Below, in pieces: positions 17,861 to 26,693 of a stretch of 64,000 nucleotides of DNA. The first letter of the stretch is position 1; each line of letters opens with the position of its first letter. Both the position numbers and the translations under genes were made by a program. The notes under the pieces were generated by a model, which was not told where the DNA came from, did no database searches, and worked only from the letters and a program-made list of their open reading frames with translations. The DNA is from Ktedonobacter racemifer DSM 44963 (lineage in GTDB: Bacteria > Chloroflexota > Ktedonobacteria > Ktedonobacterales > Ktedonobacteraceae), in assembly GCF_000178855.1 (NCBI RefSeq), contig NZ_ADVG01000002.1:1612001-1676000 (forward strand), read 5' to 3'.

Positions 17861-17917
17861 TGTATATGACCTTAACCTCTAAGATGTCAAAATAGATGTC
17901 AGAATTTATACTGTATG
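17861..17917. repeat. Repeat A, right part (interrupted copy)
   Basis: This continues repeat A from TGTATATGA through CTAAGATGTCAAAAT to CTGTATG and matches 10124-10181. A copy of hairpin repeat H follows at about 17921-17985. Confidence 0.75.
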
Positions 17918-18062
17918 GCTTGCCATTGATATGTTTAAGAAGGCTAGAGCAGGTTTATCGATTCTACTTCGAGCCTTCATAAGTGTCGGGGTGAGAGGAT
18001 TTGAACTCCTGTTAAGCGGTTTTGCTCTCACTTTGATCTGGAAATTGCCTGATAGTCAAGGA

Positions 18063-19274
18063 TTATTCTCCTTCTATCTCACATGATTCCGATAACTCCT
18101 CCAAGAATTCCGCTTTTAAGTATCGTATAACAGAGGAGACTTGTTTGATGCGGTCCTGTAGGGTGGGTATAGAAATAAAACGACACATTTGTTTCATTGG
18201 TGGAGATAGACGCGAAAATGTTGGGCGATTAACTTCGGTAATGACTTTGTTTCGACGTTCATCTGGAGCTACTAAGTAAAGTGGAATGTTTAAATTTGGT
18301 TGCATTGCAATCAGATCAGCCATTCGTAGTAGCCCTGAATAGATCGATGTAGTGCATTCAATTTCAAATGCTGCAATAATGGCATTACCAGTTAGCCATA
18401 GAACGTCAATTAGCTCAATGGTTCGATTGGTCGCTGCATCAAATTGGAGGGGTAGCTCTTTTTTCATACGTGGTCAGGGTCTCACGCCACAACTTGTTGC
18501 TGCGCATCTATAAGTAGACATCTTGCTTGAGCTATCTACTTATAGATGCGCAGGGTGTCTACTGGAGTGAAGCCCTGGTGGTAAATCACAAAACCTATGT
18601 CCATTGAATTCTCGGCTTCGGTCGTTATTTGCTACCCATACATCAAGACCCATATCATTTCCCAGTTTTAGAAGAAGCCATTGGATTTCTGTATGGAGTC
18701 TCGGCTCTTTAGAGGGTTTGGTTACCTCATCCGATGTTTCTTCATCTCCTGGTACTGTTACTGTCCCTATCTTTGCAGGGAGTACGGCTGGTTGATCTTC
18801 TACTCTGCTTTTTGTTAAAGGGCGAATAACAGGATTCTGTTGAGCTTCTTTGAGTGCATTGACAATAACTTCTCCGTCTGAAGTTTTCCATTTAGTGGGA
18901 GAGCCGCGTACGTGTCCAGTCCAAGCAAAAGGGCTATTGAGGTTTTCAAAGATGGTAAGCTGGTCGCGTAAATGCGTAATTGGTACGCCTGTCTCGGGTG
19001 TAAGGTGAATAACAGGCTTCACCTTGAGACGACAGGGAAAGACATCTTTTTCCCAGATAGGAGTATTATCTTTAAAAGCTTCTGAAACAACCTCTAAAAT
19101 GCCGACCAGGCGAGAAACGCGTGTTAAATAACAAATGAGGTAGTCTCCTGGTTTGATCTGTTGAACAGTTCTCCACCGACTTTCACGAAAGCCAGAAGTT
19201 TCTCCTCCTGCATTAAGAAATTCCTGCCAGGTTACCTCAGTAAAGAGATCTAACCAATAAGTAGGTGTACGCAT
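18063..19274 (-). pseudogene. EVE-domain protein fused to a PD-(D/E)XK-like nuclease, split by a hairpin insertion
   Basis: Two open segments in the same minus-strand frame make one protein. The first (19274-18540) starts MRTPTYWLDLFTEVTWQEFL and has an EVE/PUA-like fold: KPGDYLICYLTRVSRLVGIL, then CRLKVKPVIHLTPETGVPI. EVE domains bind modified bases. A linker leads to HTEIQWLLLKLGNDMGLDVW. The second (18467-18063) continues ATNRTIELIDVLWLTGNAII with AAFEIECTTSIYSGLLRM, a D...ExE core typical of restriction-like nucleases. Between them, about 70 bases contain stop codons and a perfect 19-bp hairpin, so the protein is interrupted. The upstream genes on the same strand encode an Mrr-like nuclease, a dual-OB protein and a DUF488 protein. 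The segments might be made separately, but a damaged gene is more likely. Confidence 0.7.
18500..18553. repeat. Perfect 19-bp hairpin inside the EVE-nuclease gene
   Basis: Arms 18500-18518 and 18535-18553 are exact complements around a 16-base loop. The arm sequence includes CTGCGCATCTATAAGTAGA. The hairpin lies where the two halves of the EVE-nuclease reading frame part, and it brings a TAA into that frame. It is a candidate miniature mobile element. Confidence 0.7.
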
Positions 19275-19398
19275 TACTTAGGCTTTCTTCTTGATTATTG
19301 ACATAATAAGATGTAAGAATGTTTGCTTATTTTACTTCATCTAATAGAAGCTTTACAAGAGTTTGTTTAATATATCGCATTTTTGAGGTTTCGAAGGT

Positions 19399-19545
19399 CG
19401 GGATCTATTCGGCTTATTTGTGGGTGTTTGTTGTCGTCTTCCTGATGCTTAAAATCTGGCTCTGGCGTTTCTGGGTGCTGGCGGTTTCTTGTAGAAGTTT
19501 GTGGGTGTCGCTGTACTAAATGCTGTACCATGTTGTACTGGTATA
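19399..19545. repeat. About 146-bp dispersed direct repeat, copy 2
   Basis: This matches 12955-13100. It fills the gap between the Mrr-like gene and the EVE-nuclease gene, so those two are separated by repeat DNA and may not share a transcript. Confidence 0.7.
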
Positions 19546-19558
19546 TGTTTGCGGAGTT

Positions 19559-20068
19559 CTATGGCTTGCCGTTTATTTGTTCTGTTTCTGGATCTACTGG
19601 AATTGAAATTGCAATTACTTCCTCGGTTCCTACATTTGTTTCAGATATGCTAATGCATATGAGGTTGTCTAGTTGCAGCATGTACTGTTCTTCTGTCGCG
19701 CCTGAATTAAGTGTTGCTAGTTTAATACGTTTCGCCGATGCGGATTTTATAGCACCATCAGTAAAACCGCTAGAGCTAATAATGATGCCTCCATCAGCTC
19801 CTATATCTATATGAATGACTGTGTAAAAAGCGTCGATGTAATTGATGTCAATCGGACTTTTATGGAGCTTACATTCGACAATAATTTGCTCCTTTTCTGT
19901 TGTGTATGCAGTGACATCTATCTGCCTCATAACACCGGAGTCTTTAGCTGGATATTTCTTACTTCCTTCAATATACACAAAACCAAATTGCTCACGCAAT
20001 CTATGCAAAATTGCTTTGGTTACTCCCTCAAATCTTTGGCTAAGAGCTGTCATCTGAGACCTCAACAT
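19559..20068 (-). CDS. Mrr-like restriction endonuclease
   Basis: A 169-residue protein with a Mrr-type PD-(D/E)XK fold. The catalytic pattern is RQIDVTAYTTEKEQIIVECK: the Asp of QID, then ECK, near residues 49-68. IHIDIGADGGIIISSSGFTD is the typical Mrr_cat continuation. Mrr enzymes cut modified or foreign DNA. This one has the nuclease domain only, without the N-terminal winged helix of E. coli Mrr, so targeting may depend on a partner. It lies 56 bases downstream of the dual-OB gene on the same strand. Confidence 0.78.
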   Translation of the reverse strand: MLRSQMTALSQRFEGVTKAILHRLREQFGFVYIEGSKKYPAKDSGVMRQIDVTAYTTEKEQIIVECKLHKSPIDINYIDAFYTVIHIDIGADGGIIISSSGFTDGAIKSASAKRIKLATLNSGATEEQYMLQLDNLICISISETNVGTEEVIAISIPVDPETEQINGKP

Positions 20069-20124
20069 AGTAGTAGCATTGTTTTGTATGCATTGGCAGC
20101 ATTTTTAGTGTTTTCTTTTGAGTG

Positions 20125-21024
20125 CTAAAAGTCAAATAGAGTTTGTTGTTGGACTCCCTCTGACTTGAAATCACTCTGCTTAACGTTTTTCGGCTCATCA
20201 TTTTTCGGCTTCGGGGGGAAGAAAACACCGACAACTAAGAAAGGGCTTGAAGAAACTAATTGGTATTGTAATGTGGTACCTAAAAACAAATAAAGGTCTT
20301 TACTTGTGAACTCATCAAAATATTTTTCCTTTACGAGCTTGTTTGCTTTTGTTTCGCTTCCATAACGGCGAAAACAATTCCAGTAGAGTGCTCCTAGTTC
20401 CCAATCTTCAATCATGAGCTTTCTAGGAGTCTTATCACCTTCAGAAGTAAATACATAAGAATATTTGTATGGAAGTTTAGGAATGACTTTACGAATTTTC
20501 CCTTGGCCTTGTTCATCGAGATCAAATAGATTATATTGACGAAGCTGCTCTTTCCATTTAGGCTTCCAGTCTCGTTCCTTTTGCTCTTCAATTACAAGGT
20601 CTAAAACCTTTAAAGGCTTTAACGTTGCGAGAGATTTCCTTTCTTCTCCCTTAGCTAGTTGGATAATTTCGTTCATTGAGTGGAATACTTCATTTAACAC
20701 ATATTTTTTGCGTTCTGACCAATCCCTATTTTTACCAGTATCGATCTTTGAACCGACCTGTATTTTGTCAGGATCTTTAGGTCTATAGCTCTCGGGGCGA
20801 AAGTCTTTTTTGTTCCGAATTAAATCCAGCGTTACCCAGTGATATTTTGAATATTGATTGTCATATGGCAAGGATCTAAATGGAATTGGGTATAAGCGTA
20901 TCCATTTCCCATCTGGGAGAAATCCAGCAGTACATACTAGCTCATCATACCTATCTGATGGTAATGGGTATGTCTTAACCGTAATCAGCACTTGAGCATT
21001 AGGTATTTCGTCTGGTAGATACAA
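20125..21024 (-). CDS. Dual OB domain-containing protein
   Basis: A 299-residue protein whose N-terminus, ITVKTYPLPSDRYDELVCTA then DGKWIRLYPIPFRSLPYDNQ, is characteristic of proteins annotated as dual OB domain-containing. Two OB folds are expected in roughly 10-220, which would bind nucleic acid. No catalytic motif is evident, and the C-terminus is Lys/Gln-rich and ends QQQTLFDF. The start is TTG 21024, with GGAGGT five bases upstream. The DUF488 gene ends 30 bases before it. Dual-OB and DUF488 genes commonly pair, which suggests they act together. The role is not established. Confidence 0.7.
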   Translation of the reverse strand: MYLPDEIPNAQVLITVKTYPLPSDRYDELVCTAGFLPDGKWIRLYPIPFRSLPYDNQYSKYHWVTLDLIRNKKDFRPESYRPKDPDKIQVGSKIDTGKNRDWSERKKYVLNEVFHSMNEIIQLAKGEERKSLATLKPLKVLDLVIEEQKERDWKPKWKEQLRQYNLFDLDEQGQGKIRKVIPKLPYKYSYVFTSEGDKTPRKLMIEDWELGALYWNCFRRYGSETKANKLVKEKYFDEFTSKDLYLFLGTTLQYQLVSSSPFLVVGVFFPPKPKNDEPKNVKQSDFKSEGVQQQTLFDF

Positions 21025-21054
21025 GCTGCACCTCCGGAGAACTGGAACAAAATG

Positions 21055-22023
21055 CTATATAGAATAATATAATCCATTTTGTTCCCAAAGTCCATTCTGA
21101 AGGTTTTGCATTTTATTTTTAGCATTATCTGAATATGATTTGTAAAGATGGACAATTTGCGTATCAAAGCTAGGATCATGCTCTAAATATTCTGCAACTT
21201 TATGTCTGTGACAGAAATGATGATCAGCCTCAAAACATGTTATTGCAACACGTCCTTGATCAGATATGATGCTTTTTAATTTCTCTAGCTCATCAGTACG
21301 ATCAGGCAAAATGTGAGCAGAATAGAACTCAAAGAGATCTTTGTACGCTTTCTCGCTATTTAGTTCCTTTCGCAAGTTTGAAGGCACACCTAACCCTGGG
21401 ATGTGGATGTAATTAATCCCTGCTAATTTTGTGTAGTCTGAAAGACGTTTTTTAGAAAAGCCATACTTCATAGAAAGGGGATTTTTTCGGACATCCACTA
21501 ATGTATTAATGTTATAGGAAACAAGCAGGTTTAAATACGCATCTATTGAAAGTCCTTCATATCCAAGAGTAAATAAGCAAGGCATATGTTCTTTATTCCA
21601 AGAAGCTTGCACTTGCATATATTCAGTGTCTTTTAAGACCTCCCTGGCAATTTGACTACGAGATGCATATTGAGGCTCTTCTAGGTAAACCTTACGTATA
21701 AGTTTTTCTCCACGTACACTTCCGATTTCAGTAACTAGATCGTGTAGTGCTGCACGGTCTTTTGCCTCTAACTGATCAGAATAGGATTGAGAATCTTGTA
21801 ATTGAAAATCGCTGTGTGATGTCAGTAAACCTAAGTCTGCGAGCCTGTTCTTGTCTTGAGCTAAGATTAAGCTAAAATTGCCGTATTTATGAGGAAAGAA
21901 ATCATAATAATTTTTCCCTCTACGCTGACAAAACAGGAATAAAAGCTTTTGGCAATCTGTCTTTGTAAGAGTGCCACCAAAGGCTTCTATTAGTGCGAGT
22001 AAAATTTTTCTTCTATAAAACAC
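21055..22023 (-). CDS. DUF488 family protein with N-terminal SocA/Panacea-like domain
   Basis: A 322-residue protein. Residues 1-130 (GTLTKTDCQKLLFLFCQRRG) resemble the antitoxin SocA / Panacea-type fold; this is a weak call. From about 149 a DUF488 domain begins: LFTLGYEGLSIDAYLNLLVS, then LVDVRKNPLSMKYGFSKKRL, IHIPGLGVPSNLRKELNSEK, and the conserved Cys-His cluster ITCFEADHHFCHRHKVAEYL. That cluster suggests a metal- or nucleotide-dependent enzyme, but the reaction is unknown. The start is GTG 22023, with GGGAG upstream. It is the first gene of a minus-strand run DUF488, dual-OB, Mrr-like, EVE-nuclease. Confidence 0.78.
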   Translation of the reverse strand: MFYRRKILLALIEAFGGTLTKTDCQKLLFLFCQRRGKNYYDFFPHKYGNFSLILAQDKNRLADLGLLTSHSDFQLQDSQSYSDQLEAKDRAALHDLVTEIGSVRGEKLIRKVYLEEPQYASRSQIAREVLKDTEYMQVQASWNKEHMPCLFTLGYEGLSIDAYLNLLVSYNINTLVDVRKNPLSMKYGFSKKRLSDYTKLAGINYIHIPGLGVPSNLRKELNSEKAYKDLFEFYSAHILPDRTDELEKLKSIISDQGRVAITCFEADHHFCHRHKVAEYLEHDPSFDTQIVHLYKSYSDNAKNKMQNLQNGLWEQNGLYYSI

Positions 22024-22273
22024 AACACCACTCCCTAAAATAACTCTGTTCTCTCTCCTTAGAGACGATTTATAAGAGAGAGAAGTAAATCTTTTCTTTC
22101 ATGGAGGTTATTTTGTACTGGATACAGCAAAAAATGCAAGCTATCTCTTTTAATATTAGAACAAATTTACCAAAAAGTCCATTGATAACATTTATACTTA
22201 GTGCACGATGCTAACTTCAAAAAAATGGCTTGCTATTTCCAGCCACCTTATGATTGCAGGTTGCAAGGTTAAG

Positions 22274-22312
22274 AAAAAAGCTCTCGCAACCGTAAGTTAC
22301 GAGAGCTTTTTT
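22274..22312. terminator. Bidirectional terminator
   Basis: AAAAAAGCTCTCG and CGAGAGCTTTTTT form a 13-bp stem around a 13-base loop, with a long T-run on either strand. It ends the minus-strand acetyltransferase-like fragment at 22325. The remaining stretch 22024-22324 is AT-rich and probably holds the DUF488 operon promoter. Confidence 0.85.
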
Positions 22313-22324
22313 TATATTGTTTGG

Positions 22325-22822
22325 CTATTTTTTTGTCTTGTGCTGCTTGATGATCTGTTGATACTCTTTTAAGAGCGGATTATCTGATGTTTCTAAATCT
22401 AACTCAAAGTGGTGGCGTGTGCTTCCGGGTGCTGTTGGTATCTCTTTGAAACCTAATCCTTTACATAAGTTAATACCGTCTGGTACGCTGCTGGTAGCTA
22501 GTAGCTTTTTAACTATGTTTCCTTGTTTGGCGAAGTCTTCGAGTACCTGAATGCCGCCCATAACTAGCCGCATGCCGTATTTTGTGCCTTTGTTTAGGCC
22601 TCTTCTCACACCAATGTCTAGGAACAGACTATCTATAAGCTCTCCTGGTTTGAATGGTAGAATGGCGTCTGCTCCTTCAATAACCTTCTCATATCCTTTG
22701 ACACCCATAAAAGAATTAAGGGCTTCTTGGGTGAAAGGTGTGAGAGATAGAAAGCCTGTCACGATGCCGTCTTGCTTAACCACATAATAAGTGTAAGGGT
22801 TCGCTTGCGGATTATAAAAGCG
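22325..22822 (-). pseudogene. Acetyltransferase-like fragment, 5' end missing
   Basis: The readable frame covers about 165 residues, including NPQANPYTYYVVKQDGIVTG, KYGMRLVMGGIQVLEDFAKQ and SVPDGINLCKGLGFKEIP. This looks like the C-terminal GNAT-type half of a longer protein. An ATG at 22783 falls inside the conserved YYVVKQDG element, and the frame is open upstream until a stop near 22835, within the integrase sequence. No start with a ribosome binding site is present. The gene meets the equally truncated integrase head to head near 22800-22825, which marks a deletion or rearrangement junction. Confidence 0.6.
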
Positions 22823-23352
22823 TGATAGGCTCTTTTATACGCTATATGAAAAGCGACTTGGATCGCGTTTATGTGGCTGATATCGAGGAAATAGATATCA
22901 TTGTTTGGCTTTCACATTTGCGAGATGGTACGAACAGGTGGGGGCGTCCTTATAGTAGCCGTACCATTGAAACATACTTCCGCGATGTGCTGGTCTTTTT
23001 TAACTGGCTGGTTGCTCACAAACATCTCGAAGAAAATCCTATGGCGGATCTAAAATCTCCAAAGACAGAGAAGCCGCTTATCCGTGTTTTCACAGAGGAT
23101 GAACTAATGCGTTTAGATGCTGCTTGTGATCGTGAGCCTAAGGGTAGATCCTTAACACAAGATGAGCGCAAGGCTCTAGCGGCTCGTGATAGGGCATTTC
23201 TCTGGTTACTACTCTCCACGGGTATTAGAATTTCGGAGGCATGTGGTCTGCTTTTTGCAGATATCGACTGGGATATGGGAATGATCTTTGTTAGGGGAAA
23301 GGGTTCCAAGGAACGTAAAGTTCCCTTTGGGAAAGTAGCGCGTCAGCACCTA

Positions 23353-24542
23353 GTAGTCAGTCCAGTTTGTTATTGATGGCAGGATAGAGATCATGGAGCG
23401 TGTCCCGAGCATCGTTGCAGGTAAACCGCCACGAAATGGTACAACGCAGAGCATTGCGCTCTGCCTGCAATGTCGCGATGCGCTGGCGCAACTCCGTCAG
23501 ACTTCGCACTCGACGCGAGAGGCAGCCACGAGCAAAGATACCGATCTCAATTTCTGCCATGTTGAGCCAACTTCCATGTTTGGGCGTGTAATGAAACTCC
23601 ACCCGCTGCAAAATGCGCCTGGCCTCTGCGGGCTCAAAGGCTTCGTAGAGAGCCGCTGCGGTATGGGTATTAAGATTATCCTGCACGAGGCGAATGTACT
23701 CGGCGTGCGGATAGACCTCATCGACCAACCATCGGATGCAGTGCGCATAATCAATCTTCGTCCGCCGCTGGGTCATCTCGACGTGACGCCAGCCCGCAAG
23801 CGGCTCGACAAAGAAAAACAAATTGGCGGTGCCCAAACGCTCATACTCATAATCGATGCGTTCAACGTGCCCTGGTTCCATCGGCAGAGGAGGCCGCACG
23901 TCGGCCTCTGGGGCCACCAGTTTCTCGTCAAAACAAACGGTTGGATAGCGTGGATCGTAGTCTTCCTCGTACAGATCGAGGACGTCTTCCATGGCCGCGA
24001 CAAACTCGGCTCCTACCGTTGGAATGCACCAGTGCTCGTGTTGCCAGGGTTTGAGTTCGTTTTTTTCAGGAGCTGGCGAATGGTTTCTGGCGAGATCGAT
24101 TCGACAAAGTCCAGTTCAACGACTTTGCCTGCCAGCAAGCGCAGCGTCCAATGGTCATGTCCATCAGGAACTGGACTGCACGCAATGGCAATCAAATGGG
24201 CGGCTTGTCCTCCCGTGAGTGCCTGCCGATGGCGCTGCTGCCGCTTGTCGTGCAGAACCGCTTCGAGTCCTCCTTGTAGGTACAACTGTCGAACACGAAT
24301 GGAGGTATTGCGGCTGATATCGAAGGCGTCACAGATCTGTTGGTCGGTCCAGCCTTCAGCAGCTTTGAGCAAGACGCGTGCCCGGGTAAACGTGCGAGCA
24401 TTGGCTTTGCCTGCATGGATGAAGGTTTGCAGCGAGGCGCGATCGGATTCGGACAACGCGACGGGAATGGGATGCTTCATGGCGGGCTCCTTGCTTTTCC
24501 ATCAGTATCTCACTCCTGTCAATTCCAATTTGGACTAATCAC
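23353..24542 (-). mobile_element. IS630-type insertion sequence, 1190 bp
   Basis: The element lies between TA duplications at 23351-23352 and 24543-24544. Its tips are inverted repeats (GTAGTCAGTCC on the left against GTGATTAGTCC on the right). It carries one transposase in two overlapping frames on the minus strand. Removing it with one TA restores the integrase frame exactly. Confidence 0.9.
23357..24480 (-). CDS. IS630-family transposase, two frames joined at an A7 run
   Basis: The first frame starts at ATG 24480 and encodes the helix-turn-helix half (TDQQICDAFDISRNTSIRVR, HDKRQQRHRQALTGG). It ends shortly after the A7 run at 24060-24066. Slipping by -1 at that run gives KKNELKPWQHEHWCIPTVGA and then the catalytic half. 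That half holds FDEKLV (Asp), VQDNLNTH (Asp) and GSWLNMAEIEIG (Glu), the DDE triad of this family. Frameshifting or transcript slippage at a homopolymer is known in IS elements; a disabling mutation is the alternative. The catalytic half ends at the right tip of the inverted repeat. Confidence 0.85.
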
Positions 24543-24830
24543 TAGACACATATATTCGTTACTGGCGTGGTGGTTCGACTAACCATGATGACTATGTGTT
24601 TCTTAATGCCTGGGGGAACCCGTTAAGGAAACATGCAGCAGACTACATTTTCGATAGGTTACAACGTGAAGCAGAAATTTTTGATAAAAGGGTAAGTGCT
24701 CATACGTGTAGACACTGGTTTGCGGTGAATGCCATTAAAAATGGTGTGCCTAGTGCAAACCCACGAAAGATAATAGGGAATGTAGTAGAATAGAAGGGAT
24801 GAGAAGACCTCTCTTTCTGTTGATCTCCTA

Positions 24831-24861
24831 ATCGAAAACAAATGAGACATGAGAAAACCCA
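24831..24861. repeat. Duplicated transposase start region, copy 1
   Basis: This matches 25542-25572 at 29 of 31 positions, including ATGAGAAAACCCA, the first codons of the transposase. Copy 1 is a dead 5' stub; copy 2 begins the working gene. Confidence 0.8.
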
Positions 24862-24954
24862 CTAGTGAAGCTTTCCCCATAAGGAGAAAGTCTGCGAGCC
24901 ACACTATGGTAGAGAGTGGGAGAGCAACAAGCTAACCAATGGAGAATGTTCGCG

Positions 24955-25389
24955 ATGGCAAAAACGACAAACAAAACGGTATCCAAGCCTCGCTGTGGTC
25001 TGTGTGGGAAAACCAGGAAATTAACCAAAACGCTTTGTTGTGACCACTGGATATGCGATGATAGCGACACATATGTGATGTTTTCTTATGCCCGCAATAG
25101 CTGTTGGCGCAATCACGATCGCTACACGCTCTGTGCCTATCACTATCATGAGGGTCATACTGGTGCCTGGCAAACCTGCAAAACGTGCCGTGAAAGCTTC
25201 GACACCGAGGACTATGTGGATATGGCAACAAATGAGTACAATTTCGAGAAGCTCCAAAACCCACCAAGCTATAAGCCGACGAAATGTGCGGAATGCGGGA
25301 AGGTGATTATTCGTGCTCATGGCGGCTACAGCATTGTGCCCAACAAGGGATATGTCTGCGGGGCCTGTTCTTTAAAGGGGATTCTGTAA
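24955..25389 (+). CDS. Zinc-ribbon passenger protein inside an IS630 element
   Basis: A 144-residue, Cys/His-rich protein. CGLCGK (near 15-20) pairs with CCDHWIC. CKTC follows near 78, and CAECGK pairs with CGAC at the C-terminus; several His residues (YHYHEGHTG) lie between. This suggests at least two zinc sites. No enzyme motif is recognised. GGAG lies ten bases upstream of ATG 24955; GTG 24916 is a longer alternative. It sits between the duplicated 5' region and the transposase, so it moves with the element. It might be a nucleic-acid-binding accessory factor or a captured host gene. Confidence 0.7.
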   Translation: MAKTTNKTVSKPRCGLCGKTRKLTKTLCCDHWICDDSDTYVMFSYARNSCWRNHDRYTLCAYHYHEGHTGAWQTCKTCRESFDTEDYVDMATNEYNFEKLQNPPSYKPTKCAECGKVIIRAHGGYSIVPNKGYVCGACSLKGIL

Positions 25390-25559
25390 CCCACTTCCTT
25401 ATCCCAGCGGAGTGTGACTGTACCATATGAGGCCCCTTGCTTCCACTCCTTCCAAAATCTGCAAAGATAGAGCATCGATCTTGTTCTCCAACTCTCTTCA
25501 TCCTTATCTCCAATTGAGGAATAACTACGGTTGTCGTACTCATCGAAGACAAATGAGCC

Positions 25560-26693
25560 ATGAGAAAACCCATCTTTATCCGATCCCTAACTGAAGACGA
25601 ACAGCGTCAAATCCATGCAGGATTGCGTTCGTCAAATGCTTTTGTGCTGCGGCGTTGTCAGATCTTGTTGGCATCGGCGCGAGGGCAACGAGCTCCAGAG
25701 ATAGCAGAGCAGCTTGGTTGCAACGACCAGACTGTTCGCAATGTGATCCACGACTTTCATGCATCAGGTCTGGCTGTGTTGCAAGAAGGCTCATCACGTC
25801 CCCATCATCTGCGGACCACATTCACTGAGGAAGGGTGTCAGCAATTACAAGATCTCTTGCACCGCAGTCCGCGTGACTTTGGCTATGATCGCAGCCAGTG
25901 GACACTAGAAATGGCGGCTTCAGTCAGCTTCCAGCAAGGGATCACAGCCACCCTTGTTTCCACTGAGAGCGTGCGTCGAGCCCTGAGTAGGCTCAAGACC
26001 AACTGGAAGCGTGCCAAGTGCTGGATTACCAGTCCCGATCCCAAGTATTTACAAAAAAAAATCGCTCGTGATCGATTGATGGCTTGGGCCAGCCAACAGC
26101 CCACGTGGGCTATCGGATTTGCCGATGAGGTTTGGTGGAGTCGCTTTGCTTTGCCACATCTGCATGCTTGGCAGAGCAAGCAATATCCCGTTCGTTTGCA
26201 GCAACAATCCTGGCAAAAAGGTGATCCTGATCCCAAAGCCCTGGCCTGCTATGGCGTTCTCTGGCAAAAAGGGACGGCTGCTGATCCTATCCGTCAAGAT
26301 ATGTCCCTGCGCTTTGTCAGTGGAAGACCTGTCAGCGACATCACCACACAGTTTTTAGCGTGGTGTTGTGCTCGTTTAGAGAAACAGGGCAAAACAGCGT
26401 GGTTGCTGATCTGGGATAATGCCTCCTGGCATAACAGTAAAAAAGTCCGTTCTTGGATTCGCCAGCATAATCAAGAGGTGAAGAAAGAAAAGAAAGGCGT
26501 CCGTATCTTACCCTTCTATCTGCCTACACAAAGTCCATGGCTCAATCCCATTGAACCTAAATGGGTCCACGGCAAGCGCAACGTCGTTGAGGTAAATGGC
26601 TTGCTCACTGCCAACCAGTTGATTGAGAGGGTTTCTGCTTACTATCGATCTCCTCTTGAGCCTCGTCTCGTTATTCCCGAAAAGGTCGCGTGA
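25560..26693 (+). CDS. IS630-family transposase
   Basis: A 377-residue intact transposase. The helix-turn-helix is RAPEIAEQLGCNDQTVRNVI, near residues 36-55. The DDE residues lie in AIGFADEVWWSR (Asp, near 180), LLIWDNASWHNS (Asp, near 283) and SPWLNPIEPKWVHGK (Glu, near 330). The protein ends eight bases before the right tip of the element. It acts on TA targets, in line with the TA duplications seen. No frameshift is needed, unlike the neighbouring element. Confidence 0.93.
   Translation: MRKPIFIRSLTEDEQRQIHAGLRSSNAFVLRRCQILLASARGQRAPEIAEQLGCNDQTVRNVIHDFHASGLAVLQEGSSRPHHLRTTFTEEGCQQLQDLLHRSPRDFGYDRSQWTLEMAASVSFQQGITATLVSTESVRRALSRLKTNWKRAKCWITSPDPKYLQKKIARDRLMAWASQQPTWAIGFADEVWWSRFALPHLHAWQSKQYPVRLQQQSWQKGDPDPKALACYGVLWQKGTAADPIRQDMSLRFVSGRPVSDITTQFLAWCCARLEKQGKTAWLLIWDNASWHNSKKVRSWIRQHNQEVKKEKKGVRILPFYLPTQSPWLNPIEPKWVHGKRNVVEVNGLLTANQLIERVSAYYRSPLEPRLVIPEKVA

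Noticed and set aside
16788..18010. tRNA 3'-end-like fragments (for example GAGGATTTGAACTCCT near 17972) as attachment sites
   Set aside because: The T-arm pairing is imperfect and no cloverleaf can be built; the pieces belong to dispersed repeats. Kept only as a weak possibility.
19319..19519. Plus-strand frame resembling a membrane peptide
   Set aside because: It lies wholly within the 146-bp dispersed repeat, and the other copy does not keep the same frame.
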